14,754 nt of DNA from Fidelibacterota bacterium (GTDB lineage: Bacteria; Fidelibacterota; Fidelibacteria; Fidelibacterales; Fidelibacteraceae): NCBI GenBank assembly GCA_030620575.1, contig JAUXEL010000027.1, positions 1 through 14,754 on the forward strand, read 5' to 3'. The position numbers and the translations under genes were made by a program. This document shows positions 14,463 through 14,754 of this stretch, in pieces. The notes beneath the pieces are model-generated. The model worked only from the letters and a program-made list of their open reading frames with translations, searched no databases and was not told the origin of the DNA. Within the stretch, counting starts at the first letter, position 1. Every line of letters begins with the position of its first letter.

Positions 14463-14525
14463 ATTCAAATCGCAAATTATCAAAACACCATAAATAATGT
14501 CATTTCGACCCCTTCTGCGCCCCGC

Positions 14526-14539
14526 CCCGAAGCTTCGGG
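14526..14539. repeat. Perfect 14-bp palindrome at the edge of the direct repeat
   Basis: CCCGAAGCTTCGGG reads the same on both strands without a spacer. Its right half belongs to the direct repeat that begins at 14534; the left half is not kept in the second copy. Confidence 0.5.
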
Positions 14540-14589
14540 AGATCAGTATCTGCATTAATGGATGGGCTAATATAAATTGAGACCCTGAA
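14534..14589 (+). repeat. 56-bp direct repeat, copy 1 (165-bp period)
   Basis: These 56 bases are identical to 14699-14754. The 109 bases between the copies are GC-richer than the surroundings and include the inverted pair ACCCTGAA (14582-14589) and TTCAGGGT (14629-14636). No reading frame runs through it. Confidence 0.85.
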
Positions 14590-14698
14590 TCCAGGCTACG
14601 CTACTACGTGCTACGCCCGGCAGGCAAGTTCAGGGTGACGCGAGGGGTGGTTTTGTGCTCCGGCCTGACGGGCGACCTGTCCGGCATAGCTCCGATGG

Positions 14699-14754
14699 TT
14701 CGGGAGATCAGTATCTGCATTAATGGATGGGCTAATATAAATTGAGACCCTGAA
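14699..14754 (+). repeat. 56-bp direct repeat, copy 2, cut by the window end
   Basis: Identical to 14534-14589 up to the last base of the window, so the true repeat may be longer and may continue as a tandem array with a 165-bp period. Confidence 0.85.

Larger units (their letters stand above)
13963..14754. other. Gene-free, repeat-rich intergenic region
   Basis: Nearly 800 bases without a believable gene. It begins with the leader and possible promoter of the ppiD-like gene and a purine-rich stretch (about 14020-14070) with repeated CAAGA words. A dense series of palindromes follows from 14113 to 14539, then a direct repeat of 165-bp period that leaves the window. The short open frames here (minus 14113-14295, plus 14281-14493) are built from the palindromes and have no ribosome site or recognisable domain. 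Confidence 0.7.

Noticed and set aside
14281..14493. Plus-strand open frame of 70 codons
   Set aside because: It spans three of the hairpins and has no ribosome site, membrane segment or domain. The repeated NNRRAAE and SNRKAVE words come from the two similar hairpins.
14113..14754. Possible CRISPR array from the many short repeats
   Set aside because: The repeats are palindromes of different sequence with irregular spacing of 44 to 102 bases, and the only perfect direct repeat has a 165-bp period. There are no regular repeats and spacers and no cas genes.

Overview
The window looks like a piece of chromosome from a Gram-negative (two-membrane) bacterium of fairly low GC. The evidence is a TonB-type energy transducer operon, two parvulin-type prolyl isomerases of the cell envelope, a membrane-anchored C-terminal processing protease, and long intergenic stretches rich in palindromes. 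The gene style and the palindromic filler recall the Fibrobacterota-Chlorobiota-Bacteroidota group and relatives (Ignavibacteria or Marinimicrobia type). That placement rests on general resemblance; nothing in the window fixes it.

Layout. Positions 1-308 hold the 3' end of a parvulin-like prolyl isomerase, closed by a strong terminator. From 468 to 2090 lies an S41 C-terminal processing protease with a complete Ser/Lys dyad. From 2172 to 4295 a tight operon encodes an ExbB-like proton channel, two consecutive ExbD-like proteins and a TonB-like protein, with a good sigma70-type promoter before it and a terminator after it. Glycogen synthase (about 4393-5889) and ornithine carbamoyltransferase (5981-6976) follow. 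A 1.1-kb gap then holds a tRNA-Ser(GGA) on the minus strand with its own promoter and, downstream of it, a decayed GIY-YIG nuclease gene. A perfect 25-bp direct repeat that includes the 3' end of the tRNA brackets that gene. Next, 8109-12075 carries a radical SAM/DUF2344 fusion protein overlapping an RNase E/G-family ribonuclease. A perfect bidirectional terminator separates this pair from a convergent minus-strand gene for a large PpiD-like chaperone (12151-13962). The last 790 bases have no believable gene; they contain a dense cluster of hairpins and a direct repeat of 165-bp period that runs off the end.

How the genes work together. The first part is an envelope block: folding factors, a protease and a transport motor driven by the proton-motive force. 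The glycogen and arginine enzymes are ordinary metabolism. The radical SAM/RNase G pair suggests an RNA-related neighbourhood, but the first member has no known reaction. The least ordinary parts are the GIY-YIG unit bounded by tRNA-end repeats (7400-7824) and the palindrome cluster (14113-14539). I see no defence system, CRISPR array, phage or complete transposon.
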